DNA of 64,000 bases from Streptosporangium lutulentum. Lineage in GTDB: Bacteria > Actinomycetota > Actinomycetes > Streptosporangiales > Streptosporangiaceae. The translations under genes were made by a program, and so were the position numbers. The stretch spans positions 3,348,001-3,412,000 of the forward strand of contig NZ_JAUSQU010000001.1 of the NCBI RefSeq assembly GCF_030811455.1, in the 5' to 3' direction. Shown here piece after piece: positions 26,965 through 34,357 of the stretch (within the stretch, counting starts at the first letter, position 1; every line of letters starts with the position of its first letter). The notes beneath the pieces were generated by a model. The model was not told where the DNA came from and ran no database searches. It saw nothing but the letters and a program-made list of their open reading frames with translations.

Positions 26965-28239
26965 TCACGCGGTCCCTTGCGCCGGTGGCTCCGATGTGTC
27001 AGCGGTGAATTGGCTCTCCCACTCCCGGCGTTCTCGTTCCAGCTCGGCGAAGTCGTCGGCGGTGTTCGGGACGAATCCGAGGAACTCGAGCGGGTCGTCG
27101 TCCGGGTCGAGGGTCGCGAAGCCTGCGGCGTCGAGGCGGCCGCGCATCCAGTCGAGGAGGGTCTCGGTGAGAGTACCGGGCAGCGGAGGGCCCTGGTCGT
27201 CGTGGCGCGGGTAGACGATGACCGGCCATCGGTCGGGGTCTCCCTGGGTCAGCCATCCGAGCTCGTCACCGTCGATGGAGTTGGCGAACGCCAGGAAGCC
27301 TCCGGGCTCCGGCCAGGCGGCCAAAGGGAAGTCCTCAGGGAACGACTCTCGGAGGTCGCGGTAGCCGTCGCTGACCACGGACGCCGTCTGGACGAGACCG
27401 TACCGGTCGCCGCGCAGGGGTGCGACGAACCGCATCCAGCCGCTGAAGCAGCCGGTTCCGTAGACGTCCATCAGCTCGACGTACTCGGACGGCAGCCGCG
27501 TGCCGAGGGTCGCGAACACCTCTTCCCAGGTGAGCTCGCCGAGATAGGGATCTTCGGGCGGCGGGGCAAGGAGGCGGAGAGCGGCGAGGCCGGCTCCCTC
27601 GGTGAGTGCGGCCCGGCGCTCGTTTTCCGGGACCCGTTCGGGTGACTTCTCGGGTGGGGTCCAGGGCGTGGCCGCCCGTAGGAAGCGGGTCCTGCGCGCA
27701 ACCGGCAGAAGCGGGCCGAGAATCTGGCCGCTCGGCAGAGAGATCCCCTCGCTGAGGATGAGCGTCAAGGTCTCAAACAGGGGGGTGTCGAGGGTGAGCC
27801 AGGGGTTGTCGCCCTTGAGGGCGGAGTCCTGTTCGAAGATCACGACGGGCCATCGGTCCGGGTCCTTGGACGCGGAGGTGTCCCAGAACAGGTAAGAGCT
27901 GCTTCGCGTACTTCCCCAGGCGAGCAGCCCACCTTCCGAGGGGTGGAATGGTGGCGGCGTGTGCGGCGGTACCGTTCGGGCGACGATGCGGCAGTGGCGG
28001 TGCGTCTGCTCCAACCAGCCGACGTAGTCAAAGGCGTCGAGCCGGTTGAACTCGTACTCCTGAACGCATGGCGTGTACAGCCAGACGAAGTCGCCGATGT
28101 CGAGCGGGCCGTACGCGGCAAGGGCCTTGTAGTCCGAGGGCAGCGCGATGCCGACGTGAGACTCCACTACCTCCCAATCAACCTCGATCGGATCGGCTTC
28201 CACACGAGAAAGGAGGCCGAGGTAAGCGTTCGCGTCCAT
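26965..28239 (-). CDS. Two-domain SMI1/KNR4 (SUKH) protein
   Basis: A 424-residue protein with two SUKH-type domains. The first has LPSDYKALAAYGPLDIGDFV (about residues 30-50) and GGLLAWGSTRSSSYLFWDT; the second has LPSEYVELMDVYGTGCFSGW (about 250-270) and GGFLAFANSIDGDELGWLTQ. SUKH domains are known mainly as immunity proteins for polymorphic toxins and as scaffold proteins. No toxin gene lies beside it. ATG 28239 is chosen because the domain begins soon after; ATG 28257 is possible. Confidence 0.8.
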   Translation of the reverse strand: MDANAYLGLLSRVEADPIEVDWEVVESHVGIALPSDYKALAAYGPLDIGDFVWLYTPCVQEYEFNRLDAFDYVGWLEQTHRHCRIVARTVPPHTPPPFHPSEGGLLAWGSTRSSSYLFWDTSASKDPDRWPVVIFEQDSALKGDNPWLTLDTPLFETLTLILSEGISLPSGQILGPLLPVARRTRFLRAATPWTPPEKSPERVPENERRAALTEGAGLAALRLLAPPPEDPYLGELTWEEVFATLGTRLPSEYVELMDVYGTGCFSGWMRFVAPLRGDRYGLVQTASVVSDGYRDLRESFPEDFPLAAWPEPGGFLAFANSIDGDELGWLTQGDPDRWPVIVYPRHDDQGPPLPGTLTETLLDWMRGRLDAAGFATLDPDDDPLEFLGFVPNTADDFAELERERREWESQFTADTSEPPAQGTA

Positions 28240-28257
28240 GGCCAGTGATTTTGCCAT

Positions 28258-28578
28258 TGCCACACGACGTCTCGGGAAGAACATCGCCGAGGACACAGCT
28301 GGAGGGCACTGCTTACCACCTCCGACGAGTCGAACGGCTCGGCGAACGCCACACGATCACGAGCCTGCGACTCGCGCAGCACGAGCCGCTCGGTCCTGAT
28401 CGGGGCGGCCGGCCGGCGTATCCGACGTCAGTCCGGCCGACAGCTATCGCTCGCTGCGACACCTCGCCCTGAGGCGCTCGTGCCGCCTGGTTCCCGACCA
28501 GCACGGCGTGTCCTCCACGACCGTGTTCCAGGTGCGGGCCGGGTCCTTCACGGCGTCGCACCCCCTCGTGAACCGCGG
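28258..28578. other. Intergenic region, no feature seen
   Basis: About 320 bp between the SUKH gene and the 3' end of the cyclase gene. I see no gene, repeat or strong hairpin. The left part must hold the SUKH promoter. Confidence 0.4.
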
Positions 28579-29535
28579 TCAGAATGTGGCGATCGGGTTG
28601 ACCGGGCTGCCGGACGTACCGGCGAAGCGGACCGGCGCGACTGCGAGGTGGAAGTCCCACTGGCCGAGCTCGGCAGCCGTCGTCGCGCACACCTCCAGAT
28701 CGCAGTTGTCGAGCAGCCACAGACCCATCGCGACGAGGCTCACGGCGTGAACCGGCATCAATATGTCTTCGTACCCCGACGGCTGAACGTCCTGGGGGGT
28801 GTCAGCGCCGATCAGCGCGACCCCCCGTTCCTGCAGCCACGGCAGGCAGGACGCGTGCCAGCCGGCCTGCGTGAAACCGCCGGCCTCACCGGCCTCGTGC
28901 CGGAAGCGGCCATAGCCGGTCCGCAGGAGTACCGCATCGCCGGGTCGCACCCGCACACCCTGGCGACGCTCGGCCTCCTCGAGATCGTCGGGAAACACAC
29001 CCTGCCCCGGCTCCAACCACGGCACATCGCGAACCCTCGCGATGTCCAGCAGGACACCACGCGTGATGATCCCGTTCGCCGCCGCCGTGACGGCCGCCCA
29101 CGCCGATCCCGTTGCGGCGTCGACCAACGAGTGCGACCGCCCGTTGTACATCGTGCCGTCCCAGAAGAGGTGACACGGCGAGTCGACGTGGGTGATGGTG
29201 TTGCCGTGGAAGGTGATGCCGAGCCGCTCGGACGAAAAGCCCCAGCGCCGGTCGTTGTGGAATGCCGACACCGGCATGTTCTCGGCACCCGGCATGTCGG
29301 CGGCGCACGGGCACGTCGTCGTCGACCGCTCCATCTCCGCCGGTACGGCAACCTCCCACGCGCACGACACGCTCCTGCCGTGGCGCACGGCCCGTGCCGC
29401 CGCCAGCCGGACGTCGTCGGTGATGTGGTTCAAAGTGCCGAGCTCGTCCTCGTCGCCCCACCGTCCCCAGTTCGACAGCGTGTCGAAGTATCCGAGCACG
29501 TCGTCCTGTGTGGGCATCGGTCGCCTTGCCGTCAT
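28579..29535 (-). CDS. Cyclase-family metal hydrolase (kynurenine formamidase-like)
   Basis: A 318-residue protein of the cyclase/kynurenine formamidase-like family. The metal-binding motif is HGNTITHVDSPCH (family form HGTHxDxPxH), followed by GVLLDIARV and GDAVLLRTGYG, and a late GADTPQDVQPSG. ATG 29535 fits the family N-terminus. These enzymes hydrolyse amides or lactones with a divalent metal. It is a single gene. Confidence 0.84.
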   Translation of the reverse strand: MTARRPMPTQDDVLGYFDTLSNWGRWGDEDELGTLNHITDDVRLAAARAVRHGRSVSCAWEVAVPAEMERSTTTCPCAADMPGAENMPVSAFHNDRRWGFSSERLGITFHGNTITHVDSPCHLFWDGTMYNGRSHSLVDAATGSAWAAVTAAANGIITRGVLLDIARVRDVPWLEPGQGVFPDDLEEAERRQGVRVRPGDAVLLRTGYGRFRHEAGEAGGFTQAGWHASCLPWLQERGVALIGADTPQDVQPSGYEDILMPVHAVSLVAMGLWLLDNCDLEVCATTAAELGQWDFHLAVAPVRFAGTSGSPVNPIATF

Positions 29536-29629
29536 CCCAGCATCGACTCCTCCGGTCACGTGGTGAGGCACCGCAGGCAGGATATCCCGCCCTCTCCCTT
29601 GACATGACCTCGCCGGGGCCGGAGCGACG

Positions 29630-29839
29630 GTGACAGGCCGTCACGGCCCGCTCACCGAGTCTCAGCGTGCGTTCAACCAGTTCCTGCGAGGCATCCGTGG
29701 AATCGGCGAACGGGCGAACACCCTGGTCAAGACCACATCCAAAGCCCCGCGCCGAGTCAGCCTCGACCCGAGCCGGATCACCCGGATCGCCGCCACAGCC
29801 CTCGTCCTGCTTCAACTGGAGTACGGACGGACCGCGTAA
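29630..29839 (+). pseudogene. 3' remnant of a DDE transposase
   Basis: Residues LTESQRAFNQFLRGIRGIGE, RANTLVKTTSKAPRRVSLDP and ATALVLLQLEYGRTA match the C-terminus of a common actinobacterial DDE transposase (LTxAQRAFNxxxAxxRAxGERANALLKT...LLxLEHGRTT). The rest is gone. It marks the left border of the IS-rich zone. Confidence 0.65.
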
Positions 29840-29968
29840 GGCGATCACGTACCGCCCTGAGCAGTTACAGGGAAAAGTCCGCTGGACGCGAAACGCGCCG
29901 CTGATGACGACCGTTCAGCCGGGGACGTGGTGACAGCCTGGATGGGTAGGGCAGACCAGCTTTCATGA

Positions 29969-30097
29969 TCACATTCTTGGCCAGCGGTCGCCCGAGTAAC
30001 GACGGATCAGAACTCTCGTCACAAGATAGACGACGCCCAGGAAAAGCCCACCGAGCAGCAGCATAAATACGATCCACTCAAAGCCATACCCAAGCAT
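29969..30097 (-). CDS. 42-residue single-helix membrane protein
   Basis: A 42-codon gene. ATG 30097 has a perfect GGAGG 5 nt upstream. The product is MLGYGFEWIVFMLLLGGLFL, then GVVYLVTRVLIRRYSGDRWP and RM: one hydrophobic helix followed by a basic, aromatic cytosolic tail. The strong ribosome-binding site and clear membrane-protein pattern make it likely real. Function unknown; it lies just outside the first endoQ-like repeat. Confidence 0.6.
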   Translation of the reverse strand: MLGYGFEWIVFMLLLGGLFLGVVYLVTRVLIRRYSGDRWPRM

Positions 30098-30189
30098 TCG
30101 TACCTCCGCCGCCAGTACTCCTAAAGTCCACTCGGTTCGGGCCCGCTCACCGGCATGCCGTCCTCAGAGCATCTCGATCAAAGGTCACA

Positions 30190-30449
30190 AAAACAACAGC
30201 GGCTCTGATTCGAGAAGCGATCGTCGTGTCCCCCGGTTCAGCGCCACAGATCGAGTTCAGGCTCTTCAGGCCTTGCGTGTTCGGCCTGCGACAGAACGAG
30301 ACAGATGCGCTTTCACGCCGACCTGCACACGCACTCGAAACACTCCAGGGCCCGCAGCAAGGAGGGGGCGGCCAGGTCAGCACTTTCCGGCACGCCGAGC
30401 ACGAGAGAACGTCGGGCGCTCAACAGGCAGGCCGAAGGCACCCCGTATA
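30190..30449 (+). repeat. endoQ 5'-end repeat, copy R1
   Basis: Degenerate copy of the promoter region and first 19 codons of the endonuclease Q gene (core 30305-30361, reading MRFHADLHTHSKHSRARSK). The core is followed by the foreign right half shared with R2-R4 (GCCAGGTCAGCACTTTCCGG, then GAGCACGAGAGAACGT), here cut at about 30449 where the DUF2834 gene begins. The left flank from 30190 matches R2 (AACAACAGCGGC, then GAGAAGCGATCGTCG and CCCCCGGTTCAGCGCCACAG). Confidence 0.85.
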
Positions 30450-30763
30450 GGTTGCCGCCGGCGTTCCCGCAGCCACAGGTAGAGCGGGAGCCCGACCGAG
30501 GCGCCGGCGAACGACCCGACGACGACCCACACGCGATCGCGGACGCGCAGGGCGCGGTCGGTAACGGCCGCGGCGAGCAGCACCACCACCACGATGGCGA
30601 CGTCCCAGCCGAAGAACGCGGCGACGTCGTTGGCGACCATGTCGTCGACGAAGCGTGGCAGGTCGAGCCCGTGCTCTCCGAGCCAGCCGATGGCGTGGCG
30701 ATAGGGCACGACGATGCCAACGGCGAGCAGCAGCAGGTAGAGGCGTTGTCGCGGGGTGCTCAT
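30377..30763 (-). CDS. DUF2834-like membrane protein with repeat-derived C-terminus
   Basis: A 128-residue protein with about three hydrophobic helices (LYLLLLAVGIVVPY, then FFGWDVAIVVVVLLAAAVTD and VVVGSFAGASVGLPLYLWL), the pattern of DUF2834 proteins. ATG 30763 has AGGAG about 6 nt upstream. DUF2834 proteins usually end near YLWLRERR; the last about 25 residues here are read from repeat R1 in antisense, so the original stop has been lost. Function unknown. Confidence 0.7.
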   Translation of the reverse strand: MSTPRQRLYLLLLAVGIVVPYRHAIGWLGEHGLDLPRFVDDMVANDVAAFFGWDVAIVVVVLLAAAVTDRALRVRDRVWVVVGSFAGASVGLPLYLWLRERRRQPIRGAFGLPVERPTFSRARRAGKC

Positions 30764-31000
30764 CGGGTCTCCTGACGTGCGGTGAGGGATCGGGTCGGCG
30801 CCGGGTGCAGCGCGCCCGGGTTGCAGGAGAGCGTGCTGTGGTGCGACGACCCAGCGATGGCGTCGACACCGGTGGCGGACATCAGTCGACATCGGCGGCG
30901 GGCGTCACCCGCTCGACGGTGGCGCGGACCCGGGCGGGGTGGCAGACGCCGCTGCGCTGAGCACCAGGATGGGTGTGGCGATCATCTGAACAGCCTGAAC

Positions 31001-31038
31001 GCCCCGAAGCTCGAGGTGACCGCTCCGGGGCGCTTTTT
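31001..31038 (+). terminator. Terminator-like hairpin
   Basis: GCCCCG and CGGGGC pair around an 18-nt loop and are followed by a run of five T. It resembles a factor-independent terminator on the plus strand, although no intact plus-strand gene precedes it, so it may belong to a lost gene. Confidence 0.45.
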
Positions 31039-31161
31039 GTCGCCCTTGACGGAACCCTGAGGCAACGTCCTCAGCCAAGGGCATCCGGCGCCTGGCTGCT
31101 TCTTCGTCCTGCATCGGTCCCTACGCCGCGTTGTTTCCAGTCGTAGGTTCGTCTCGAACGC

Positions 31162-32082
31162 TCACCAGGTGACGCGGAGCGCTATGGGTCCGATGTCGAC
31201 CGCGTGGCGGGTCCATTCGATGTGGTCGACCGGATCCTGAAGCTGAAGGCCGGGCAGCTGACGGGCGAGCGCGCTGAGGGCGGCGCCGACCTCCAGGCGG
31301 GCCAACGGCGCGCCCAGGCAATGGTGCAGCCCGTGACCGAACACCAAGGGCGGGCTGGACTTTCGTCCGGGTAGGAACCGGTCGGGCTCGGGGAAGTGCC
31401 CGGGGTCTCGGTTGGCGGCTTCGAGCCGGACGAGGACCAGGTCGCCGGCGCTGATCGGGACGCCGGCCAGCTCGAGGTCTTCGTGGGCATAGCGGGGAAA
31501 CGGTTCGCCGGTCAGTCCGGCCTGCATGCGCAGGACTTCCGCCACGGTCGCGTCAGCCTGGTCGGAGTCGGCGGTGGCCAGCGTGGCGAGTCGCCCTTCG
31601 GTAAGGAGCCGGATCGCGCCGACGGAGATGGCGTTCGTGGCCGAGAGGTAGCCCGCGGAGACGATCGTGGTGGTCATGGCGATGAGCTCGGTGTCGCTGA
31701 GCCGCCCGTCGTCGGTGTCGCGTACCGCGATCAGGCTGCTGAGCAGGTCGCCGCCGGGTTCCTTGCGTTTGGCCGCGACCAGTCCGGCGGCGTAACCGCC
31801 GAGCGCGTCCCACGCCTGTGCGGCCGCGGCCATGTCCTCTTCCGCGCCGAAGACGAAATCCGCGGCGCTCGCGGCGTCAGCCAGGGCGCGGAATCGCTCG
31901 CGCTCGTCGATCCCCACGCCGAGCAGCTCGCTGATCACCGTGATCGACAGCGGGGTGGCGATTTCCGCGACAAGATCGGCGGGCGGGCCGCCGCCGGCGA
32001 CCGCCGACACATAGCCGGCGGCCAGTTGCTCGACGCGCGGGCGCAGTGCGGCAAGGCTGCGGGGGCCGAAGGCCTTCGACAC
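31162..32082 (-). CDS. Cytochrome P450 lacking its N-terminal quarter
   Basis: A 306-residue P450 fragment. The haem-binding loop is FGHGLHHCLGAPLARLE (Cys about residue 257), the ExxR motif is EVLR, and the I-helix region reads VSAGYLSATNA in place of the usual AGxDT. It begins in the frame RRLVSKAFGPRSLA, the C-helix region, so about 90 residues are missing. The nominal GTG start lies inside the upstream MerR frame and has no ribosome-binding site. A deletion has removed the 3' end of merR and the 5' end of the P450 gene. It is probably inactive. Confidence 0.8.
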   Translation of the reverse strand: MSKAFGPRSLAALRPRVEQLAAGYVSAVAGGGPPADLVAEIATPLSITVISELLGVGIDERERFRALADAASAADFVFGAEEDMAAAAQAWDALGGYAAGLVAAKRKEPGGDLLSSLIAVRDTDDGRLSDTELIAMTTTIVSAGYLSATNAISVGAIRLLTEGRLATLATADSDQADATVAEVLRMQAGLTGEPFPRYAHEDLELAGVPISAGDLVLVRLEAANRDPGHFPEPDRFLPGRKSSPPLVFGHGLHHCLGAPLARLEVGAALSALARQLPGLQLQDPVDHIEWTRHAVDIGPIALRVTW

Positions 32083-32551
32083 CAGGCGGCGGCGCCATGC
32101 TATCCATCAGCACCAGCAGGTCACGATCCCACGCCGCCGACTTCGACGTCGGGACGTCGACCTCTCGGAGGAAGGCCACCAGTTCGGGCGAAGCGGTGTC
32201 GTCCGGACCCAGAGCTCCCACCTCGGCCTGCCTGAGCAGATCGGCGAGGCGGGATCGTCTGACCCAGATCTCCTGCTCTCGCTGGGCAAGGTCCGCGTCG
32301 ATCTCCCGCAGGATCTCGGGCAGATCCCTGGCCCGGTCGTCCCTGATGATGTCGCGCGCCTCCTCCAGACTCAGCCCAAGATCGACGAGACGGCGGACGC
32401 GCGCCAAAGCGATGGCGTCGCGCATGCCGTACTTGCGGTAGCCGTTGGCACGGCGGGACGGTTCAGGCAGGACGCCCTGGTGGTGGTAGTAGCGCACCGT
32501 CCGGGTCGACACCCTCAGCAGCGCGGCGAGTTCTCCGATCCGCATGCCCAC
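31877..32551 (-). CDS. MerR-family regulator fused out of frame into the P450 gene
   Basis: Residues 1 to about 153 form a MerR regulator: MRIGELAALLRVSTRTVRYY, the second helix GYRKYGMRDAIALARVRRLV, and a coiled-coil. The ATG at 32551 begins the domain. After MDSMAP (about 32093) the frame continues for 70 residues in another frame of the P450 gene, so its natural end is lost. DNA binding may survive. It may once have controlled the P450 operon. Confidence 0.78.
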   Translation of the reverse strand: MGMRIGELAALLRVSTRTVRYYHHQGVLPEPSRRANGYRKYGMRDAIALARVRRLVDLGLSLEEARDIIRDDRARDLPEILREIDADLAQREQEIWVRRSRLADLLRQAEVGALGPDDTASPELVAFLREVDVPTSKSAAWDRDLLVLMDSMAPPPGVEGLRPPQPCRTAPARRATGRRLCVGGRRRRPARRSCRGNRHPAVDHGDQRAARRGDRRARAIPRPG

Positions 32552-32604
32552 AGTTAACCTCGGGCTTTCACGGTGAATATCGCCAGCCTTGATCGTTTAC
32601 ATGA

Positions 32605-32677
32605 GAAAAGTGCCTTTGAACTGGGATGATCGGACTTGTCTAAGGTCCCGTCCACACCAGCTCAAGAGGCACTTTTC
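32605..32677. promoter_or_regulatory. Inverted repeat abutting the IS1380 transposase start
   Basis: GAAAAGTGCCT (32605-32615) and AGGCACTTTTC (32667-32677) are perfect 11-bp inverted arms with a 51-bp loop. The right arm ends two bases before the GTG start, so an mRNA hairpin could limit transposase translation. It may instead mark the inner part of the IS end. Confidence 0.5.
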
Positions 32678-32679
32678 AC

Positions 32680-34053
32680 GTGAAGACTATCGCTTCGCGA
32701 CCCAAGATCGTCATGTCCGCCGACGGCTCCGGGCTCATCTCCCAATCAGGCGCGCTGCTGTTGCTGGAAACGCTGCGCGTCACCGGCCTGGACCAGGCCC
32801 TGTCGGAGCAATTGCAACGATGGCGACCGGCCCGCGCGATCCACGATCCCGGAAAGATCATCGCTGATCTCGCCGTCAGCCTCGCCCTGGGAGGCGACTG
32901 CCTGGCCGACATCGCGATACTGCGCTCTCAGCCGGAACTGTTCGGCCCCATCGCCTCTGACCCGACCGTCTCCCGGCTGATCGACCGGCTCGCCACCGAC
33001 ACCGCCAAAGCCCTGAAAGCGATTCGACGCGCACGCGCCATCGCCCGTGAACACGCCTGGACCCTCGCCGCGTCAGCCGCGCCCGGAGCCGACGGCCAGC
33101 TGATCCCCATCGATCTGGACGCCACCATCGTCATCGCCCACTCTGAGAAGGAAAACGCCACCCCGACCTGGAAGAAAACCTTCGGCTTCCACCCCATGAC
33201 CGCCTTCGCCGACCACGGCACCGACGGAGCCGGTGAGCCACTGGCCCTGGTGCTGCGAGCGGGCAACGCCGGCTCCAACACCGCCACCGACCACATCAAC
33301 GCCACCGTCTTGGCCCTGGCCCAACTGCCCCGGGCCCGACGCCGTCAGATTCTGATCCGCACCGACTCAGGCGGCGGCACTCATGAGTTCCTCACCTGGC
33401 TGACCCGTCCAGGCCGGTGGTTGAAATACTCCATCGGCTTCACCATCACCGACGACATCGGCGCCGCGATCGGTCGCTTGCCCGCCAGCGCGTGGACACC
33501 CGCCTACGACGCCGAGGGGCAGGTCAGAGCAGGCGCCTGGGTCGCCGAGATCACCGGCCTGGCGAACCTGACCTCCTGGCCCAAGGGCATGCGCGTCATC
33601 GTCCGCAGGGAGCGCCCGCACCCCGGTGCGCGGCTGCGCTTCACCGACCCCGGCGGGCACCGCTTCACCTGTTTCGTCACCAACACCAAGCAAGGCCAGC
33701 TCGCCGATCTGGAGCTGCGCCATCGTCGCCGCGCCCGCGCCGAGGACCGCATCCGCTGCGCCAAGGACACCGGCCTGCGCAACCTGCCGCTGCACGATTT
33801 CACCCAGAACCAGATGTGGTGCGAGATCGTCGCGTTGGCCGGCGACCTCATGGCCTGGATGCAGATGCTCGCCCTGCAGGGCCCGGCCCGCCGCTGGGAG
33901 CCCAAACGCTTGCGGCTGCGCCTGTTCGCCGTCGCCGGACGCCTGGTCCACGGCGGCCGGCGGCTCCGGCTCCGCATCGCCGCCCGATGGCCCTGGGCAC
34001 CGCAGATCATCGCCGCCGTCACCCGCCTGCAAGCCCTGCCGGCACCGCCCTGA
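32680..34053 (+). CDS. IS1380-family transposase
   Basis: A 457-residue full-length DDE transposase of the IS1380 family. Marks are the N-terminal ADGSGLISQSGALLLLETL, the first acidic strand GQLIPIDLDATIVIAHSEKE, the second RRRQILIRTDSGGGTHEFL and the C-terminal region with NLPLHDFTQNQMWCEIVAL and LAGDLMAWMQMLAL. Both Asp residues are present and the frame is unbroken, so the element may be active. I could not fix the IS ends with confidence; a left end near 32580 and a right end before 34199 are plausible. Confidence 0.9.
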   Translation: MKTIASRPKIVMSADGSGLISQSGALLLLETLRVTGLDQALSEQLQRWRPARAIHDPGKIIADLAVSLALGGDCLADIAILRSQPELFGPIASDPTVSRLIDRLATDTAKALKAIRRARAIAREHAWTLAASAAPGADGQLIPIDLDATIVIAHSEKENATPTWKKTFGFHPMTAFADHGTDGAGEPLALVLRAGNAGSNTATDHINATVLALAQLPRARRRQILIRTDSGGGTHEFLTWLTRPGRWLKYSIGFTITDDIGAAIGRLPASAWTPAYDAEGQVRAGAWVAEITGLANLTSWPKGMRVIVRRERPHPGARLRFTDPGGHRFTCFVTNTKQGQLADLELRHRRRARAEDRIRCAKDTGLRNLPLHDFTQNQMWCEIVALAGDLMAWMQMLALQGPARRWEPKRLRLRLFAVAGRLVHGGRRLRLRIAARWPWAPQIIAAVTRLQALPAPP

Positions 34054-34357
34054 CCAGCATCAAGCCGCTCCACCGACCAAGAAAGGACACCCACGGGCTC
34101 GTGGAACCCCGCCCACCCGGCGCGACAGCCGGGCCACCACGCTGACCAGGAAGCGAAATCACGCCTCAGCCAAATGCTTCAGCCGATGTCCGTGGCCATG
34201 TAAAAGTCCCCACAGGTGGCCAGTTCGAGGTCACCACTGATGGCCGATTTAGGTCCCCGCTTCTCGTTCGCGTGTCGTCGGGAGGTGTGTGCCCTGAGCG
34301 GTGATCGTGACGGTGTCAGCCAGTCACGAGATCACCGCTCAGGGGGTCTGTTCGGCC

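Noticed and set aside
26965..28239. SUKH gene as part of a defence island
   Set aside because: No toxin, nuclease, helicase or other defence gene lies nearby.
30305..30775. Short protein coding across repeat R1 and the following DNA
   Set aside because: The frame begins like endonuclease Q but then runs through the foreign right half and antisense to DUF2834; the matching frame is closed by stops after codon 19 in R2 and R3.
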